Notes: generated by a model from the letters alone, not told the origin. A DNA stretch of 64,000 nucleotides from Mangrovibacter yixingensis (GCF_020523985.1 NZ_JAIVKM010000001.1:558001-622000), one strand, 5' to 3'; positions 19,997 through 30,373 are shown, counted from the stretch's first letter. Program-made: numbers and translations.

Positions 19997-20749
19997 TCAG
20001 AGAATGTCTATTTCGGCAACTGAAGGGTAAATCCACGATGGGCGGAAAGGTACATTATCTATGTCGTCCATACTTGAAACGCCAGAGAGAACCAAAATGG
20101 TTTCCAACCCTGCCTGGAAACCCGCAAGAATGTCCGTACGCAGGTTGTCACCGACTATCACTGTGTGTTCTGAATGCGCCTGCATTTTGTTGAGCGCTGA
20201 ACGGATGATCCACGGGCTGGGTTTGCCAACATAAAACGGTTTGCGCCCGGATATTTTCTCAATACCGGCACACAAAGCACCGCAAGCGGGATAAAACCCT
20301 CTGCCGTGGGTATCCGGGTTTGTGGCAATAAAACGGGCGCCATTAGCAACAAAATAGGCTGCTTTATGCATCATTTCCCAGTTGTAAGACCGGGTTTCAC
20401 CTACGATGACGAAGTCTGGATTAATATCAGTAATGGTAAAGCCGGCTTTATAGAGCTCGTGAATCAATGCGCCTTCACCTACGACATAGGCTTTTTTACC
20501 TTCCTGGCGGCGCAGAAAATCTGCCGTCGCCATGGCCGAGGTGTAAAACACAGAGTCTGGTACTTCAATGCCAGCTGCAGAGAAGCGGTTAGCTAAGTCC
20601 TGGCCTGTTTGTGAAGGGTAGTTGGTCAGTAATACTAGCGGTAAACCTTTATTCATAATGCGCGCCAGAAATTCGCTGGCGCCAGGCACGGCGACATTGT
20701 CGTGCATCAGCACACCATCAATATCGCAAATAACGTTCTGGATGGTCAT
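19997..20749 (-). CDS. nagD: NagD, HAD-family nucleotide/sugar phosphatase
   Basis: Cytosolic HAD phosphatase with activity on UMP/GMP and sugar phosphates, carried in the nag operon. It is 250 residues. The catalytic motif CDIDGVLMHD (Asp9, Asp11) opens the protein, LVLLTNYPSQTGQ is motif II, and VGKPSPWIIRSAL and VIVGDNLRTDILAG are the Lys and acidic motifs. It is the last gene of nagBACD, 62 bases after nagC. Confidence 0.96.
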   Translation of the reverse strand: MTIQNVICDIDGVLMHDNVAVPGASEFLARIMNKGLPLVLLTNYPSQTGQDLANRFSAAGIEVPDSVFYTSAMATADFLRRQEGKKAYVVGEGALIHELYKAGFTITDINPDFVIVGETRSYNWEMMHKAAYFVANGARFIATNPDTHGRGFYPACGALCAGIEKISGRKPFYVGKPSPWIIRSALNKMQAHSEHTVIVGDNLRTDILAGFQAGLETILVLSGVSSMDDIDNVPFRPSWIYPSVAEIDIL

Positions 20750-20811
20750 TCGATACTCTTTATTAGCATACTCAAGGGGCTAACTATAGCCTGGAACAGA
20801 TGAAAATCCTG

Positions 20812-22032
20812 TTAATTTTCCAACAAACGCTGGAGCAGTGCGCCGTTCAACATGGCTCGTTTAACCAGAGCAAACGCGCCAATTGCAGAGCGGTCATTGA
20901 GTTGAGAGCGGACTACAGGAAGTTTGGTTCTGAATGCATTCAATGCCTGAGTGTTGATACAACCCTGAATGACAGGCATAAGCACTTTTTCGGCTTCTAC
21001 CAACTCGCCAGCAATAACAACTTTTTGTGGATTGAACAGGTTAATGGCGATGGCAATTGCTTTTCCAAGTTGCCGCCCGACATGCTCAATCACTTCAGTG
21101 GCCAGTGTGTCGCCCTTGTTGGCAGCTTTACAGATACTGGCAATATTGCAGTCATCAACGGTTAAACGGCTTGGGTAGCCTTGTTCGAGACGCTGGCGAA
21201 CACGGCTTTCAATAGCGGCATTTGCAGCAATAGTTTCCAGGCAACCAAAGTTTCCGCAATGGCAACGTTCACCAAGCGGGTCGACCTGAATATGACCAAT
21301 TTCACCTACGTTGCCATTGCGGCCAATAAATATCTGCCCGTTAGAGATGATGCCAGCCCCGGTTCCCCGATGCACGCGCACCAAAATAGCATCATCGCAG
21401 TCGCGGGTTGCGCCAAAATAGTGCTCAGCAAGTGCCAGGCTGCGAATATCATGGCCAACAAAACAGGTGATATTGAATTTTTTTTCCAGAACTGACACCA
21501 GCGGCCATTCGTTTACCGGGATGTGTGGCATATAGCGCACTACACCGGTTTCAGGCTCAACAAGACCAGGCAGGATAACGGAAATAGCGATTAGCTCACG
21601 AATTTTACGCTGATTATTGCTAATAAACGTGGCGAGGCTTTTCAGCAATGCTTCCTGCAATGTTTCTTGAGTGCGTTCAGGAAGTGAGAAATGCTCTTCC
21701 GCCAGTGTTCGGGCACTTAAATCAAATAAAGTCAGTGTGGCGTCATGGCGCCCAAGACGCACCCCGATAGCCTGGAAAAGACGTGTTTCAGTAATAATGG
21801 ATATGGCGCGACGACCACCGGTTGAGGCCTGCTGATCGACTTCTTTAATTAACCCGCGCTCAAGTAACTGGCGGGTAATTTTGGTGACACTGGCGGGTGC
21901 CAGATGGCTGAGTTCGGCGATTTGAATACGCGATATGGGGCCTGCCTGATCAATCAGGCGGTAGACCGCCGCACTATTCAGTTGTTTAACCAAATCCACA
22001 TTGCCAATTTGCGTTTGTCCGCCAGTTGTCAT
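20812..22032 (-). CDS. nagC: NagC, GlcNAc-6-P-responsive transcriptional repressor
   Basis: ROK-family repressor of the nag regulon, relieved by N-acetylglucosamine-6-phosphate. It is 406 residues. The N-terminal winged helix-turn-helix is in AELSHLAPASVTKITRQLL. The ROK domain has RVHRGTGAGII, NVGEIGHIQVDPLG and the zinc site CHCGNFGCLE. It lies 7 bases after nagA, so it is co-transcribed and autoregulated through the nagB promoter. Confidence 0.97.
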   Translation of the reverse strand: MTTGGQTQIGNVDLVKQLNSAAVYRLIDQAGPISRIQIAELSHLAPASVTKITRQLLERGLIKEVDQQASTGGRRAISIITETRLFQAIGVRLGRHDATLTLFDLSARTLAEEHFSLPERTQETLQEALLKSLATFISNNQRKIRELIAISVILPGLVEPETGVVRYMPHIPVNEWPLVSVLEKKFNITCFVGHDIRSLALAEHYFGATRDCDDAILVRVHRGTGAGIISNGQIFIGRNGNVGEIGHIQVDPLGERCHCGNFGCLETIAANAAIESRVRQRLEQGYPSRLTVDDCNIASICKAANKGDTLATEVIEHVGRQLGKAIAIAINLFNPQKVVIAGELVEAEKVLMPVIQGCINTQALNAFRTKLPVVRSQLNDRSAIGAFALVKRAMLNGALLQRLLEN

Positions 22033-22039
22033 GCCTTAC

Positions 22040-23188
22040 TTACTCTGTAACGACCTCGTTACCATTAACGATGGTCTTAATAATATGATAATCACGGGTA
22101 AACACGGTTAAATTGGCCACTTTACCAGGCTCAATCGTCCCAAGTTGTTTGTCCATGCCAATAGCTCGTGCTGGGTAAAGAGTTGCCATCCGCAGTGCTT
22201 CATCCAGCGCAATGTTAACGTGCTCAACCAGATTGCGTACTCCCTCAATCATAGTCAGTGATGAACCACTCAGTGTTCCGTTTTCATCCACACAAAGCCC
22301 GTTGCGATAGTATATTGTTTTACCAGCAAAAATGAACTGGTCGATATTCGCACCTGCCGGGGCGGTTGCATCTGTTACCAAACATAACTTGTCTTTTTTT
22401 ACTTTTTTCGCTGTGCGGATATTTGCAAAATCAACATGCATGCCATCGGCAATAACACCACACCACACATCTTCTTCGTCAAAAATCGCGCCTGTCAGGC
22501 CAGGTTCACGCCCTGTGATGTAAGGCATTGCGTTAAATAAATGCGTGGCAAAGGTGATACCGGCACGGAACCCTGCTTTGGCTTCACGCAACGTGGCATT
22601 GGAGTGCCCGGCAGAAACGACAATCCCAGCACTGACTAACTGTTTAATGACTTCTGCCGGGACCTGTTCTGGGGCAAGCGTAATTTTGGTAATCACATCG
22701 GCATTCTGGCACAGAAAATCTACCAGGTGTTTTTCAGGTAACCGAATGTAATCCGGGTTGTGGGTTCCTTTTTTCTTGATATTTAGCCATGGTCCTTCGA
22801 GATGCAGGCCCAGCGCCTGGTTTGGGTGCTTACTCAAATAATCACGCATCACATTAACTCCCTGCATCATCAGGGTGTCACTGCAGGTAATCAGTGTAGG
22901 TAAAAAGCTGGTGCAACCGGATTTTTCGTTGGCAGCCTGCATTATCTCCAGCGTTTTAACACTTACTGCATCAGGTGTGTCATTGAACTGCACACCACCG
23001 CAACCATTGAGCTGCACGTCAATAAAACCAGGGGAAATAATCGCGCCGTTCACAGTATGCTGGACAAGCGTATCGGGTAGTTCAGATACAGGACAGACTC
23101 GGTCAATCAGGCCATTAGCAATGACAACGGCATAGTCTTCGAGAACTTCTCGGCCGGTATAAATTCGGCCGTGGGTTAAAGCGTACAT
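22040..23188 (-). CDS. nagA: NagA, N-acetylglucosamine-6-phosphate deacetylase
   Basis: Deacetylates GlcNAc-6-P to glucosamine-6-P, which also removes the NagC inducer. It is 382 residues, as in E. coli. Amidohydrolase metal and substrate motifs are visible: [10 protein letters not shown] (Glu), SAGHSNATL (His), ATHLFNAMP (His) and [10 protein letters not shown] (catalytic Asp). It lies 26 bases after nagB. Confidence 0.97.
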   Translation of the reverse strand: MYALTHGRIYTGREVLEDYAVVIANGLIDRVCPVSELPDTLVQHTVNGAIISPGFIDVQLNGCGGVQFNDTPDAVSVKTLEIMQAANEKSGCTSFLPTLITCSDTLMMQGVNVMRDYLSKHPNQALGLHLEGPWLNIKKKGTHNPDYIRLPEKHLVDFLCQNADVITKITLAPEQVPAEVIKQLVSAGIVVSAGHSNATLREAKAGFRAGITFATHLFNAMPYITGREPGLTGAIFDEEDVWCGVIADGMHVDFANIRTAKKVKKDKLCLVTDATAPAGANIDQFIFAGKTIYYRNGLCVDENGTLSGSSLTMIEGVRNLVEHVNIALDEALRMATLYPARAIGMDKQLGTIEPGKVANLTVFTRDYHIIKTIVNGNEVVTE

Positions 23189-23214
23189 AATTTCCCCCGG
23201 TTAATAGCGCGTGC

Positions 23215-24015
23215 TTAAAGATCTTTAATATTTTCAGCTTCTAATTCATTGAAATACTTCAGTGTTTTTACTTTCAGTTCCATCGTTGACGGCTCGTCAC
23301 AAACGATAACGGCTTTAGGATGGAGTTGCAGGCAACTGATTGTCCACATGTGATTGACATTACCTTCTACAGCAGCTTGTAATGCCTGAGCTTTTACCTG
23401 GCCCAATGCCAGAATCATGACTTCTTCGGCATCAAGCAATGTGCCGACGCCAACAGTCAGTGCATATTTTGGCACCTGGCTGACATCACCACCAAAGAAA
23501 CGTGAATTGGCAACACGGGTCTCGTGTGTCAGCGTTTTGATTCTGGTCCGTGAAGCAAGAGAAGATGCTGGCTCATTAAAGGCAATGTGCCCATCATTAC
23601 CCACACCGCCCATGAAAAGGTGGATTTTTCCATAAGCGCGAATTTTTTCTTCATATTGGCGGCATTCTGCATCAATATCGGGTGCGTTACCATTCAGCAG
23701 GTTGATATTTTCTTCGGGAATATCAACGTGTTCAAAGAAGTTGCGGTACATAAAACTGTGGTAGCTTTCCGGGTGTTCTTTGGGTAAGCCGACATATTCG
23801 TCCATATTAAATGTGACCACATGTTTAAAACTAACCTGGCCTGCTTTGTGCATATCAACAAGTGCTTTATACGCTTCAAGCGGTGTGCCTCCCGTGGGCA
23901 AACCGAGAACAAAAGGGCGCTCAGCGGTAGGTTTAAATGCATTGATGCGGTTAACGATATGGCGTGCCGCCCACTTGCCAACTTGCTGTGGTGTAGCCAG
24001 GGGAATCAGTCTCAT
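23215..24015 (-). CDS. nagB: NagB, glucosamine-6-phosphate deaminase
   Basis: Converts glucosamine-6-P to fructose-6-P and ammonia; a hexameric allosteric enzyme activated by GlcNAc-6-P. It is 266 residues, the E. coli length. It has [16 protein letters not shown] (substrate phosphate loop), [11 protein letters not shown] (Asp72 region), and [18 protein letters not shown] with the catalytic His143 and Glu148. First gene of nagBACD, divergent from nagE. Confidence 0.98.
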   Translation of the reverse strand: MRLIPLATPQQVGKWAARHIVNRINAFKPTAERPFVLGLPTGGTPLEAYKALVDMHKAGQVSFKHVVTFNMDEYVGLPKEHPESYHSFMYRNFFEHVDIPEENINLLNGNAPDIDAECRQYEEKIRAYGKIHLFMGGVGNDGHIAFNEPASSLASRTRIKTLTHETRVANSRFFGGDVSQVPKYALTVGVGTLLDAEEVMILALGQVKAQALQAAVEGNVNHMWTISCLQLHPKAVIVCDEPSTMELKVKTLKYFNELEAENIKDL

Positions 24016-24185
24016 TGTTCACCTCATTGAAGATAGAAAGAAAACAGAAAAGCCGAATTGAATTGCTCTAAAGTGTAATGCTCTGTCGGTTTAAGGGCGA
24101 ATAGGGTCAATCCGTCTTGATTTTTCGAATGATAAAATAAGTTTTCGTTTGAAGCCAGTTAAAAGGAGGGATATAAGAATATTTT

Positions 24186-24201
24186 GGTGATTTTTATCAC
24201 A
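24186..24201. promoter_or_regulatory. CRP site in the nagB-nagE intergenic region
   Basis: GGTGA-TTTTTA-TCACA fits the TGTGA-N6-TCACA consensus with one mismatch. The 329-base gap carries both divergent nag promoters, which in E. coli are CRP-activated. Confidence 0.7.
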
Positions 24202-24210
24202 AAAAAGTGT

Positions 24211-24237
24211 AATTAATTTGCGGTGCGAATTATTTTT
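24211..24237. promoter_or_regulatory. Probable NagC operator (nagE side)
   Basis: AATTAATTTGC-GGT-GCGAATTATTTTTT is a near-perfect inverted repeat with AT-rich wings, the layout of NagC boxes. A second, weaker candidate, TTTTTCGAATGATAAAATAA, lies at about 24120-24139, nearer nagB. In E. coli two such operators are bridged by a NagC loop. Confidence 0.55.
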
Positions 24238-24344
24238 TCACACACTCCGGATGTAATATTAAAAGCTGTGCAGGTATTCCAGTGCCAGTTACAATAAAAA
24301 CAGATAGTTAGCTAAGACTTATCGGGTCTTACAAGGGGGAATAT

Positions 24345-26369
24345 GTGAGTGTATTAGGTTATTTACAACGCGTTGGTCGCGCGCTCATGGTGCCTGTTGC
24401 GACCTTGCCTGCCGCGGCGATACTGATGGGGGTTGGCTACTGGATTGACCCGGTTGGTTGGGGAAGTCAAAGTGCGCTGGCGGCGTTCTTCATCAAATCT
24501 GGTTCTGCCATCATTGACCATATGTCAGTGCTGTTTGCCATTGGTGTGGCTTACGGCATGTCTAAAGACAAAGATGGTGCGGCAGCGCTCACTGGCTTCG
24601 TCGGTTTTCTGGTGCTGACCACGTTATGTTCACCGGCATCGGTGTCCATGATTCAAAATATTCCTGTCGATAAGGTTCCGGCGGCTTTCGGTAAAATCGA
24701 AAACCAGTTTGTTGGTATCCTGGTTGGGGTGATTTCTGCTGAACTCTATAATCGCTTCAGCGGTGTTGAGCTGCCCAAGGCACTTTCGTTCTTTAGTGGC
24801 CGCCGGTTGGTTCCCATCCTGACGTCCTTCGTGATGATTGCTGTGGCTTTTGTCATGATGTATGCGTGGCCACTTATTTTCGGTGGTCTGGTTAGTTTTG
24901 GTGAACATATCCAGCATCTGGGGTCTGCGGGGGCTGGGATCTATGCCTTCTTTAACCGCTTGCTGATCCCGGTTGGTTTGCATCACGCACTGAACTCTGT
25001 GTTCTGGTTCGATGTCGCGGGTATCAACGATATTCCTAATTTCCTTGGTGGCGCTCAGTCTATTGAAGCGGGTAAAGCGATTCCGGGTATTACTGGCCGT
25101 TACCAGGCTGGTTTCTTCCCGATTATGATGTTCGGTTTGCCTGGTGCGGCTCTGGCTATTTACCATTGCGCTCGCCCGGAAAACAAAGCGAAAGTGTTAG
25201 GGATCATGATGGCGGGGGCGTTTGCCGCCTTCTTTACGGGGATAACTGAACCGTTAGAATTCTCCTTCATGTTCGTTGCACCGGTGCTGTATGTGATTCA
25301 CGCCGTCCTTACCGGGATTTCTGTATATATCGCTGCCACCATGCACTGGATTGCCGGTTTTGGCTTTAGTGCTGGTTTGGTTGATATGGTGCTTTCTTCG
25401 CGCAACCCACTGGCTACCCACTGGTATATGCTGATTCCGCAGGGGCTGGTGTTCTTCGCGATTTACTATGTGGTGTTCCGTTTCACTATCACTAAATTCA
25501 ACCTGATGACACCGGGGCGTGAACTGGCTGTCGCCGGAAGTGAAGCTGATGGTGAAGATATGAATGTCAGCAACGGTGGCGTTGCGAAAGAGCAAAACGC
25601 CACTCAGCTTGCCCGCCAGTATATTTCTGCAGTGGGTGGCTCAGATAACCTGACAGCTATTGACGCCTGTATAACGCGGTTACGCCTGAATGTGAAAGAC
25701 TCTTCTCTGGTCAATGAAGCGATGGCGAAACGTCTGGGGGCTACGGGTGTTATTCGCCTGAATAAAACCAGTGTGCAGATAATTGTTGGTTTTGTTGCAG
25801 AGAAGATTGCCAATGCAATGAAAACGACCGGGCACGTTGAAGCTGCGTCTGCTCCAGCACCAGCACAAAGTGGTGCGAAATTGCAGGCTGTTCCCACGTC
25901 GACTGCAGTAACAGTGGTTTCACTGGTATCACCGGTTACAGGTGCGGTTGTTGCTCTGGAACAAGTACCTGATGAAGCCTTTGCCAGTAAAGCGGTTGGC
26001 GATGGTGTTGCTATTAAACCGACTGATAGTTTGGTTGTTGCCCCGGCTGACGGAACTATTGTGAAAATCTTCAATACTAACCACGCATTTTGCCTGGAGA
26101 CTGAAGGTGGTGCCGAGCTGGTGGTACATATGGGGATTGATACTGTCGCACTGAACGGCAAAGGGTTCACGCGCCTTGTTGAAGAAGGTGAAACTGTTAC
26201 TGCCGGGCAACCGGTACTGCAGTTAGATCTCGATTACCTGAATGCCAATGCTCGCTCCATGATTAGCCCGGTTGTCTGCAGTAATATCGACGACTTTGCT
26301 GGTCTGGAGTTAAAAGCAGAAGGGCAGGTTATCGCCGGGCAGACTATTTTGTTCGACATTAAAAAGTAA
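24345..26369 (+). CDS. nagE: NagE, N-acetylglucosamine PTS permease EIICBA
   Basis: Takes up and phosphorylates GlcNAc to GlcNAc-6-P across the inner membrane. GTG start, 674 residues. EIIC spans about 1-395 with many helices; EIIB Cys442 lies in AIDACITRLRL; a Pro/Ala linker follows; EIIA His595 lies in LVVHMGIDTVALNG. EIIB and EIIA resemble E. coli NagE closely. The EIIC part (MVPVATLPAAAILMGVGYW, LFAIGVAYGMSKDKDGAAAL) is the subtype I associate with Serratia/Yersinia-like NagE and is longer than E. coli's 648-residue protein. Gene position and operators support GlcNAc as substrate. Confidence 0.93.
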   Translation: MSVLGYLQRVGRALMVPVATLPAAAILMGVGYWIDPVGWGSQSALAAFFIKSGSAIIDHMSVLFAIGVAYGMSKDKDGAAALTGFVGFLVLTTLCSPASVSMIQNIPVDKVPAAFGKIENQFVGILVGVISAELYNRFSGVELPKALSFFSGRRLVPILTSFVMIAVAFVMMYAWPLIFGGLVSFGEHIQHLGSAGAGIYAFFNRLLIPVGLHHALNSVFWFDVAGINDIPNFLGGAQSIEAGKAIPGITGRYQAGFFPIMMFGLPGAALAIYHCARPENKAKVLGIMMAGAFAAFFTGITEPLEFSFMFVAPVLYVIHAVLTGISVYIAATMHWIAGFGFSAGLVDMVLSSRNPLATHWYMLIPQGLVFFAIYYVVFRFTITKFNLMTPGRELAVAGSEADGEDMNVSNGGVAKEQNATQLARQYISAVGGSDNLTAIDACITRLRLNVKDSSLVNEAMAKRLGATGVIRLNKTSVQIIVGFVAEKIANAMKTTGHVEAASAPAPAQSGAKLQAVPTSTAVTVVSLVSPVTGAVVALEQVPDEAFASKAVGDGVAIKPTDSLVVAPADGTIVKIFNTNHAFCLETEGGAELVVHMGIDTVALNGKGFTRLVEEGETVTAGQPVLQLDLDYLNANARSMISPVVCSNIDDFAGLELKAEGQVIAGQTILFDIKK

Positions 26370-26393
26370 TTAATCCCGCCTGATACGTAAATC

Positions 26394-26424
26394 AACGGCT
26401 GAAGGTTTTCTTCAGCCGTTTTTT
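26394..26424 (+). terminator. Rho-independent terminator of nagE
   Basis: Stem AACGGCTGAAG/CTTCAGCCGTT with a 5-base loop and a run of six T. Confidence 0.9.
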
Positions 26425-26545
26425 ACGCCCGCAGTAACTACGCAGAGCAATAAATCCAGAATTAATGCAACATAAAGGTTGTTTCCACGCGCCGCTTATT
26501 AGATCATTCTCCGTTAAATGATGTTTACGCTTTGAGGACTCTGCG

Positions 26546-28213
26546 ATGAGTGAGGCTGAAGCCCGCCCAACAAATTTTATCCGTCAGATAATCGATGAAG
26601 ATCTGGCTGCTGGTAAGCATGACCATATTTGCACCCGTTTTCCGCCGGAACCCAACGGTTATTTGCATATCGGCCATGCCAAGTCGATTTGCCTGAATTT
26701 CGGTATTGCACGTGATTACCAGGGGCAATGTAATCTGCGTTTTGACGATACTAACCCGGTTAAAGAAGACATCGAATACGTTGAATCAATCAAGCACGAT
26801 GTACAGTGGTTAGGTTTCCAGTGGGCCGGGGATGTTCATTACTCATCCGATTACTTTGATAAGCTCTACCAGTACGCGCTGGAATTAATTAACAAAGGCT
26901 TGGCCTATGTTGATGAACTGACTCCAGAACAAATCCGTGAATATCGCGGTACATTGACTGCGCCCGGGAAAAATAGCCCGTACCGTTCACGTAGCGTTGA
27001 AGAAAACCTGGCGTTATTCGAAAAAATGCGTGCCGGTGGCTTCGAGGAAGGTACCGCTTGCCTGCGAGCTAAAATTGATATGGCCTCGCCATTTATGGTG
27101 ATGCGCGACCCGGTCATTTACCGCATTAAGTTCGCTGAACACCATCAGACTGGGAACAAATGGTGCATCTATCCGATGTACGATTTCACCCATTGTATTT
27201 CTGATGCGCTGGAAGGCATTACGCATTCTCTGTGTACGCTGGAGTTTCAGGATAACCGCCGGTTGTACGACTGGGTGCTGGACAACATTACAATTCCGGC
27301 CCACCCACGCCAGTATGAATTTTCACGCCTGAACCTTGAATATGCTGTTATGTCCAAGCGTAAACTGAATTTACTGGTCACTGAGAAAATTGTTGAAGGT
27401 TGGGATGACCCACGTATGCCAACCATCTCTGGTTTGCGTCGGCGTGGTTATACACCCGCTTCAGTAAGAGAGTTTTGTAAGCGTATTGGTATTACCAAAC
27501 AAGATAATACCGTTGAGATGGCAGCGCTTGAAGCCTGTATCCGTGAAGACCTGAATGAACACGCACCACGGGCAATGGCTGTGATCGATCCCGTTAAAGT
27601 GGTCATTGAAAACTACCCGCAAGGGCAGAGTGAAATGATTACCATGGCAAACCATCCAAATAACCCGGATATGGGCAGTCGTGAAGTGGCATTCAGTGGT
27701 GAAGTCTTTATCGACCGTGCAGATTTCCGCGAAGAAGCGAACAAGCAATACAAGCGCCTGGTGCTGGGTAAAGAAGTGCGTTTGCGTAATGCATATGTGA
27801 TTAAAGCTGAACGTGTTGAGAAAGATGCTGAAGGGAATATCACCACGATTTTCTGTAGCTATGATGCCGAAACCCTGAGTAAAGACCCGGCAGACGGGCG
27901 CAAGGTGAAAGGTGTTATTCACTGGGTCAGTGCTGCACATGCTCTGCCAGTAGAAATCCGTTTATACGACCGCCTGTTTAGTGTCGCCAATCCTGGTGGA
28001 GCTGATGATTTCTTGTCAACAATCAACCCGGAATCTCTGGTGATTAAGCAGGGCGTGGCTGAAATGAACCTTAAATCTGCTCAGCCTGGCAAAGCGCTGC
28101 AATTTGAGCGTGAAGGCTATTTCTGCCTGGATGAGCGTTACAGTTCTGTAGATAAACTGGTATTCAACCGCACTGTTGGGTTACGCGATACCTGGGCGAA
28201 AATCGCTGGTTAA
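26546..28213 (+). CDS. glnS: GlnS, glutaminyl-tRNA synthetase
   Basis: Class I synthetase charging tRNA-Gln; its substrates' genes lie about 9 kb upstream. It is 555 residues and begins [24 protein letters not shown] motif in [16 protein letters not shown], and the KMSKS-type motif VMSKRKLN. The C-terminal beta-barrel anticodon-binding domain ends [14 protein letters not shown]. The product is very close to E. coli GlnRS. Confidence 0.98.
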   Translation: MSEAEARPTNFIRQIIDEDLAAGKHDHICTRFPPEPNGYLHIGHAKSICLNFGIARDYQGQCNLRFDDTNPVKEDIEYVESIKHDVQWLGFQWAGDVHYSSDYFDKLYQYALELINKGLAYVDELTPEQIREYRGTLTAPGKNSPYRSRSVEENLALFEKMRAGGFEEGTACLRAKIDMASPFMVMRDPVIYRIKFAEHHQTGNKWCIYPMYDFTHCISDALEGITHSLCTLEFQDNRRLYDWVLDNITIPAHPRQYEFSRLNLEYAVMSKRKLNLLVTEKIVEGWDDPRMPTISGLRRRGYTPASVREFCKRIGITKQDNTVEMAALEACIREDLNEHAPRAMAVIDPVKVVIENYPQGQSEMITMANHPNNPDMGSREVAFSGEVFIDRADFREEANKQYKRLVLGKEVRLRNAYVIKAERVEKDAEGNITTIFCSYDAETLSKDPADGRKVKGVIHWVSAAHALPVEIRLYDRLFSVANPGGADDFLSTINPESLVIKQGVAEMNLKSAQPGKALQFEREGYFCLDERYSSVDKLVFNRTVGLRDTWAKIAG

Positions 28214-28248
28214 TTATTGAATCCTGGGCTTTTGCCTGGTGAATACTG

Positions 28249-28282
28249 ACCGTAGTCGTGTTGCACGACTACGGTTTTTTTT
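28249..28282 (+). terminator. Rho-independent terminator of glnS
   Basis: Perfect 12-base stem ACCGTAGTCGTG/CACGACTACGGT with a 3-base loop and a run of eight T. Confidence 0.93.
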
Positions 28283-28394
28283 GCCTGCAATCCCCATTTT
28301 TGCTCCAACCCCGAAAATTTCCGCCAGCGTGCACTATTGTGTGCAGCGATTAACACCATAAATTCAATAAATTTATCCATAATTCGATTCTGTG

Positions 28395-28411
28395 AGAATT
28401 GCCGCAATTCT
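28395..28411. promoter_or_regulatory. 17-base perfect palindrome before the PTS operon
   Basis: AGAATTGC-C-GCAATTCT has 8-base perfect arms around one base, about 80 bases before the PTS gene and next to the first LacI-type operator. The binding protein is unknown. Confidence 0.5.
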
Positions 28412-28412
28412 T

Positions 28413-28431
28413 TCTGAAACCGGTTGCAGAG
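28413..28431. promoter_or_regulatory. LacI/AscG-type operator, copy 1
   Basis: TCTGAAACCGGTTGCAGAG contains the LacI-family core AAACCGGTT and differs by one base in the 14-base core from the AscG consensus TGAAACCGGTTTCA. Repeated at 28451-28469. Confidence 0.7.
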
Positions 28432-28450
28432 GGAGTGTATGTTCAGTCAG

Positions 28451-28469
28451 TCTGAAACCGGTTGCAGAG
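28451..28469. promoter_or_regulatory. LacI/AscG-type operator, copy 2
   Basis: Identical 19-base copy of the first operator, 38 bases downstream of it and ending 23 bases before the PTS start codon. Confidence 0.7.
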
Positions 28470-28492
28470 AGCAAACAAACAAAGGATCAGCT

Positions 28493-30367
28493 ATGGGCAC
28501 TATCAGAGATTACAGCGCGCTGGCAAACAATATTCTCGCAGAAGTAGGTGGTGAAGCGAACCTGATAAGCTTCTCCCGCTGCGCAACTCGGTTACGTTTG
28601 GTGTTAAAGGAAGTTCCTGAATCTGCTATTGAGCGGGTGAAAAATCTGACGGGTGTTATTACCGTCGTTCTTAGTGGGGGGCAGTTTCAGGTAGTTATTG
28701 GCACGCATGTCGCTGATGTGTATCAGGCTTTTTCCTCACTGGTAGATAGCGACACGCTAACCAATGCTACAACTGAGAAAAAACGCCCATTAGATGCTGT
28801 TGTGGCAACGATGTCGGCGGTTTTTGCGCCTGTGATTTACGTCCTGGCTGCTGCTGGTTTGCTGCAGGGCCTGCTTATCATCATCAACTATTTCTCGGTA
28901 TCGTTTCATACGACAGGCACTTTTGGTGTACTCAATTTTATTTCCTGGACACCGTTTGCATTTTTGCCAGTGTTCATTGCAATAACGGCAGCAAAACACT
29001 TTAAGTGCAATACCTATATAGCCGTGTTGTGCTGCTGTGCATTAATTAACCCTGACTGGGCAGTGATTGCCGGGAAAATTGCCAGTGGTGAAGGCTTTAC
29101 TTTCCTCGGCATTCCGTTAGCGAAGACGGTTTATACCTCATCTGTATTACCGCCTCTGTTTCTGGTATGGGGGCTGGCACACCTGGAACGCCTGGTATTA
29201 CGTGTTTTACCTGATGTAGTGGCGCCTTTATTTACACCACTCATTTGTGTTGTTGTGATGGTCCCTGTCACGCTGGTGGTTATTGGGCCGGTAACGGCCG
29301 GGCTGGCGAACGGTATTGCTCATGGTTATAACTGGCTGTTTAATGCAGCTCCTCCGCTGGCTGCTGCGGTGATAGGTGGTGTATGGCAAGTAATTGTTAT
29401 ATTTGGTGTTCATTGGGGAATTACCCCCGTCATTATGGCTAACTTTGATATGTATGGCCGGGACTCTTTCCAGGCGTTCCAGACGATGGCTGTTGTGGCA
29501 CAAATGGCTGCAGCTTTTGCCTGTGCCATGAAAACACGCCAGGCCGCATTCCGGCCGGTTGCATGGTCTGCCGGGCTGACTGGGGTGTTTGGGATCACTG
29601 AACCCGCTATTTATGGTGTCACTCTGCGTCTGAAAAAACCGTTTATTTGCGGTTGTATCGGTGGTGCTACAGGGGCATGCGTCGCCAGTTTCTTTGGCAG
29701 TTACTACTATGCGTATGCAGGTCTCCCTGGGTTGCTGACGATTATGAATGCTATCAGCCCGGAAAACCCCCAGTCGTTTATTGGTGAAGTGGTGGGGCTT
29801 GGTGTGACTGTGGCGGTGACTTTTGCCCTGGTGTTTATGGTGGGTTTTACGGAACCGGAAATGCCGGAAAATAAACAAAACGCACCACAGCCACGCGCTA
29901 AAGAAAATATGCCCACTGAACTGGTTTTAAATAGCCCGGTTTCAGGGGAACTGGTTTCTCTGAGCCAGGTTAATGATGAAACCTTTGCCAGCAAGCTGCT
30001 GGGCGATGGTATTGCTATTTTACCTGACAACGGCGTAATTGTTGCCCCGTGCGATGGGGAAGTGGCTTCGGTTATTGATTCGCAGCATGCTGTCGGAATG
30101 CTGTGTGCAAATGGTGCCGAACTGCTTATTCATGTAGGCCTTGATACAGTCAAACTTCATGGCGCACATTTTACTACCCTGGTTAAAATAGGGGACTATG
30201 TGACCGCAGGTACTCCGTTGATTCAGTTCGATAAAGAAAAGGTTATTGAAGCAGGCTATGACATTACAACGCCGGTACTGGTGGTGAACAGTGATGAACA
30301 TGCTTTGATATTTCACCAGCAGTCGGGGAAGGTTAATAGCGGTAACCCTTTATTTTCTGTTGCTTAA
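28493..30367 (+). CDS. Beta-glucoside-type PTS permease EIIBCA
   Basis: Inner-membrane PTS transporter of the BglF/AscF family that imports and phosphorylates a sugar, probably a beta-glucoside. The ATG at 28493, behind AAAGGA, gives 624 residues. EIIB is at 1-85, with the phospho-cysteine at about residue 30 in SFSRCATRLRLVL. EIIC is hydrophobic from about 105 to 465, with GVHWGITPVIMANFDMYG and GITEPAIYGVTLRLKKP. EIIA ends the protein, with His547 in LLIHVGLDTVKLHG. It is followed by a LacI-type repressor but no phospho-glycosidase, so the substrate is open. In E. coli this spot holds chiPQ. Confidence 0.88.
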   Translation: MGTIRDYSALANNILAEVGGEANLISFSRCATRLRLVLKEVPESAIERVKNLTGVITVVLSGGQFQVVIGTHVADVYQAFSSLVDSDTLTNATTEKKRPLDAVVATMSAVFAPVIYVLAAAGLLQGLLIIINYFSVSFHTTGTFGVLNFISWTPFAFLPVFIAITAAKHFKCNTYIAVLCCCALINPDWAVIAGKIASGEGFTFLGIPLAKTVYTSSVLPPLFLVWGLAHLERLVLRVLPDVVAPLFTPLICVVVMVPVTLVVIGPVTAGLANGIAHGYNWLFNAAPPLAAAVIGGVWQVIVIFGVHWGITPVIMANFDMYGRDSFQAFQTMAVVAQMAAAFACAMKTRQAAFRPVAWSAGLTGVFGITEPAIYGVTLRLKKPFICGCIGGATGACVASFFGSYYYAYAGLPGLLTIMNAISPENPQSFIGEVVGLGVTVAVTFALVFMVGFTEPEMPENKQNAPQPRAKENMPTELVLNSPVSGELVSLSQVNDETFASKLLGDGIAILPDNGVIVAPCDGEVASVIDSQHAVGMLCANGAELLIHVGLDTVKLHGAHFTTLVKIGDYVTAGTPLIQFDKEKVIEAGYDITTPVLVVNSDEHALIFHQQSGKVNSGNPLFSVA

Positions 30368-30373
30368 ATCCTC

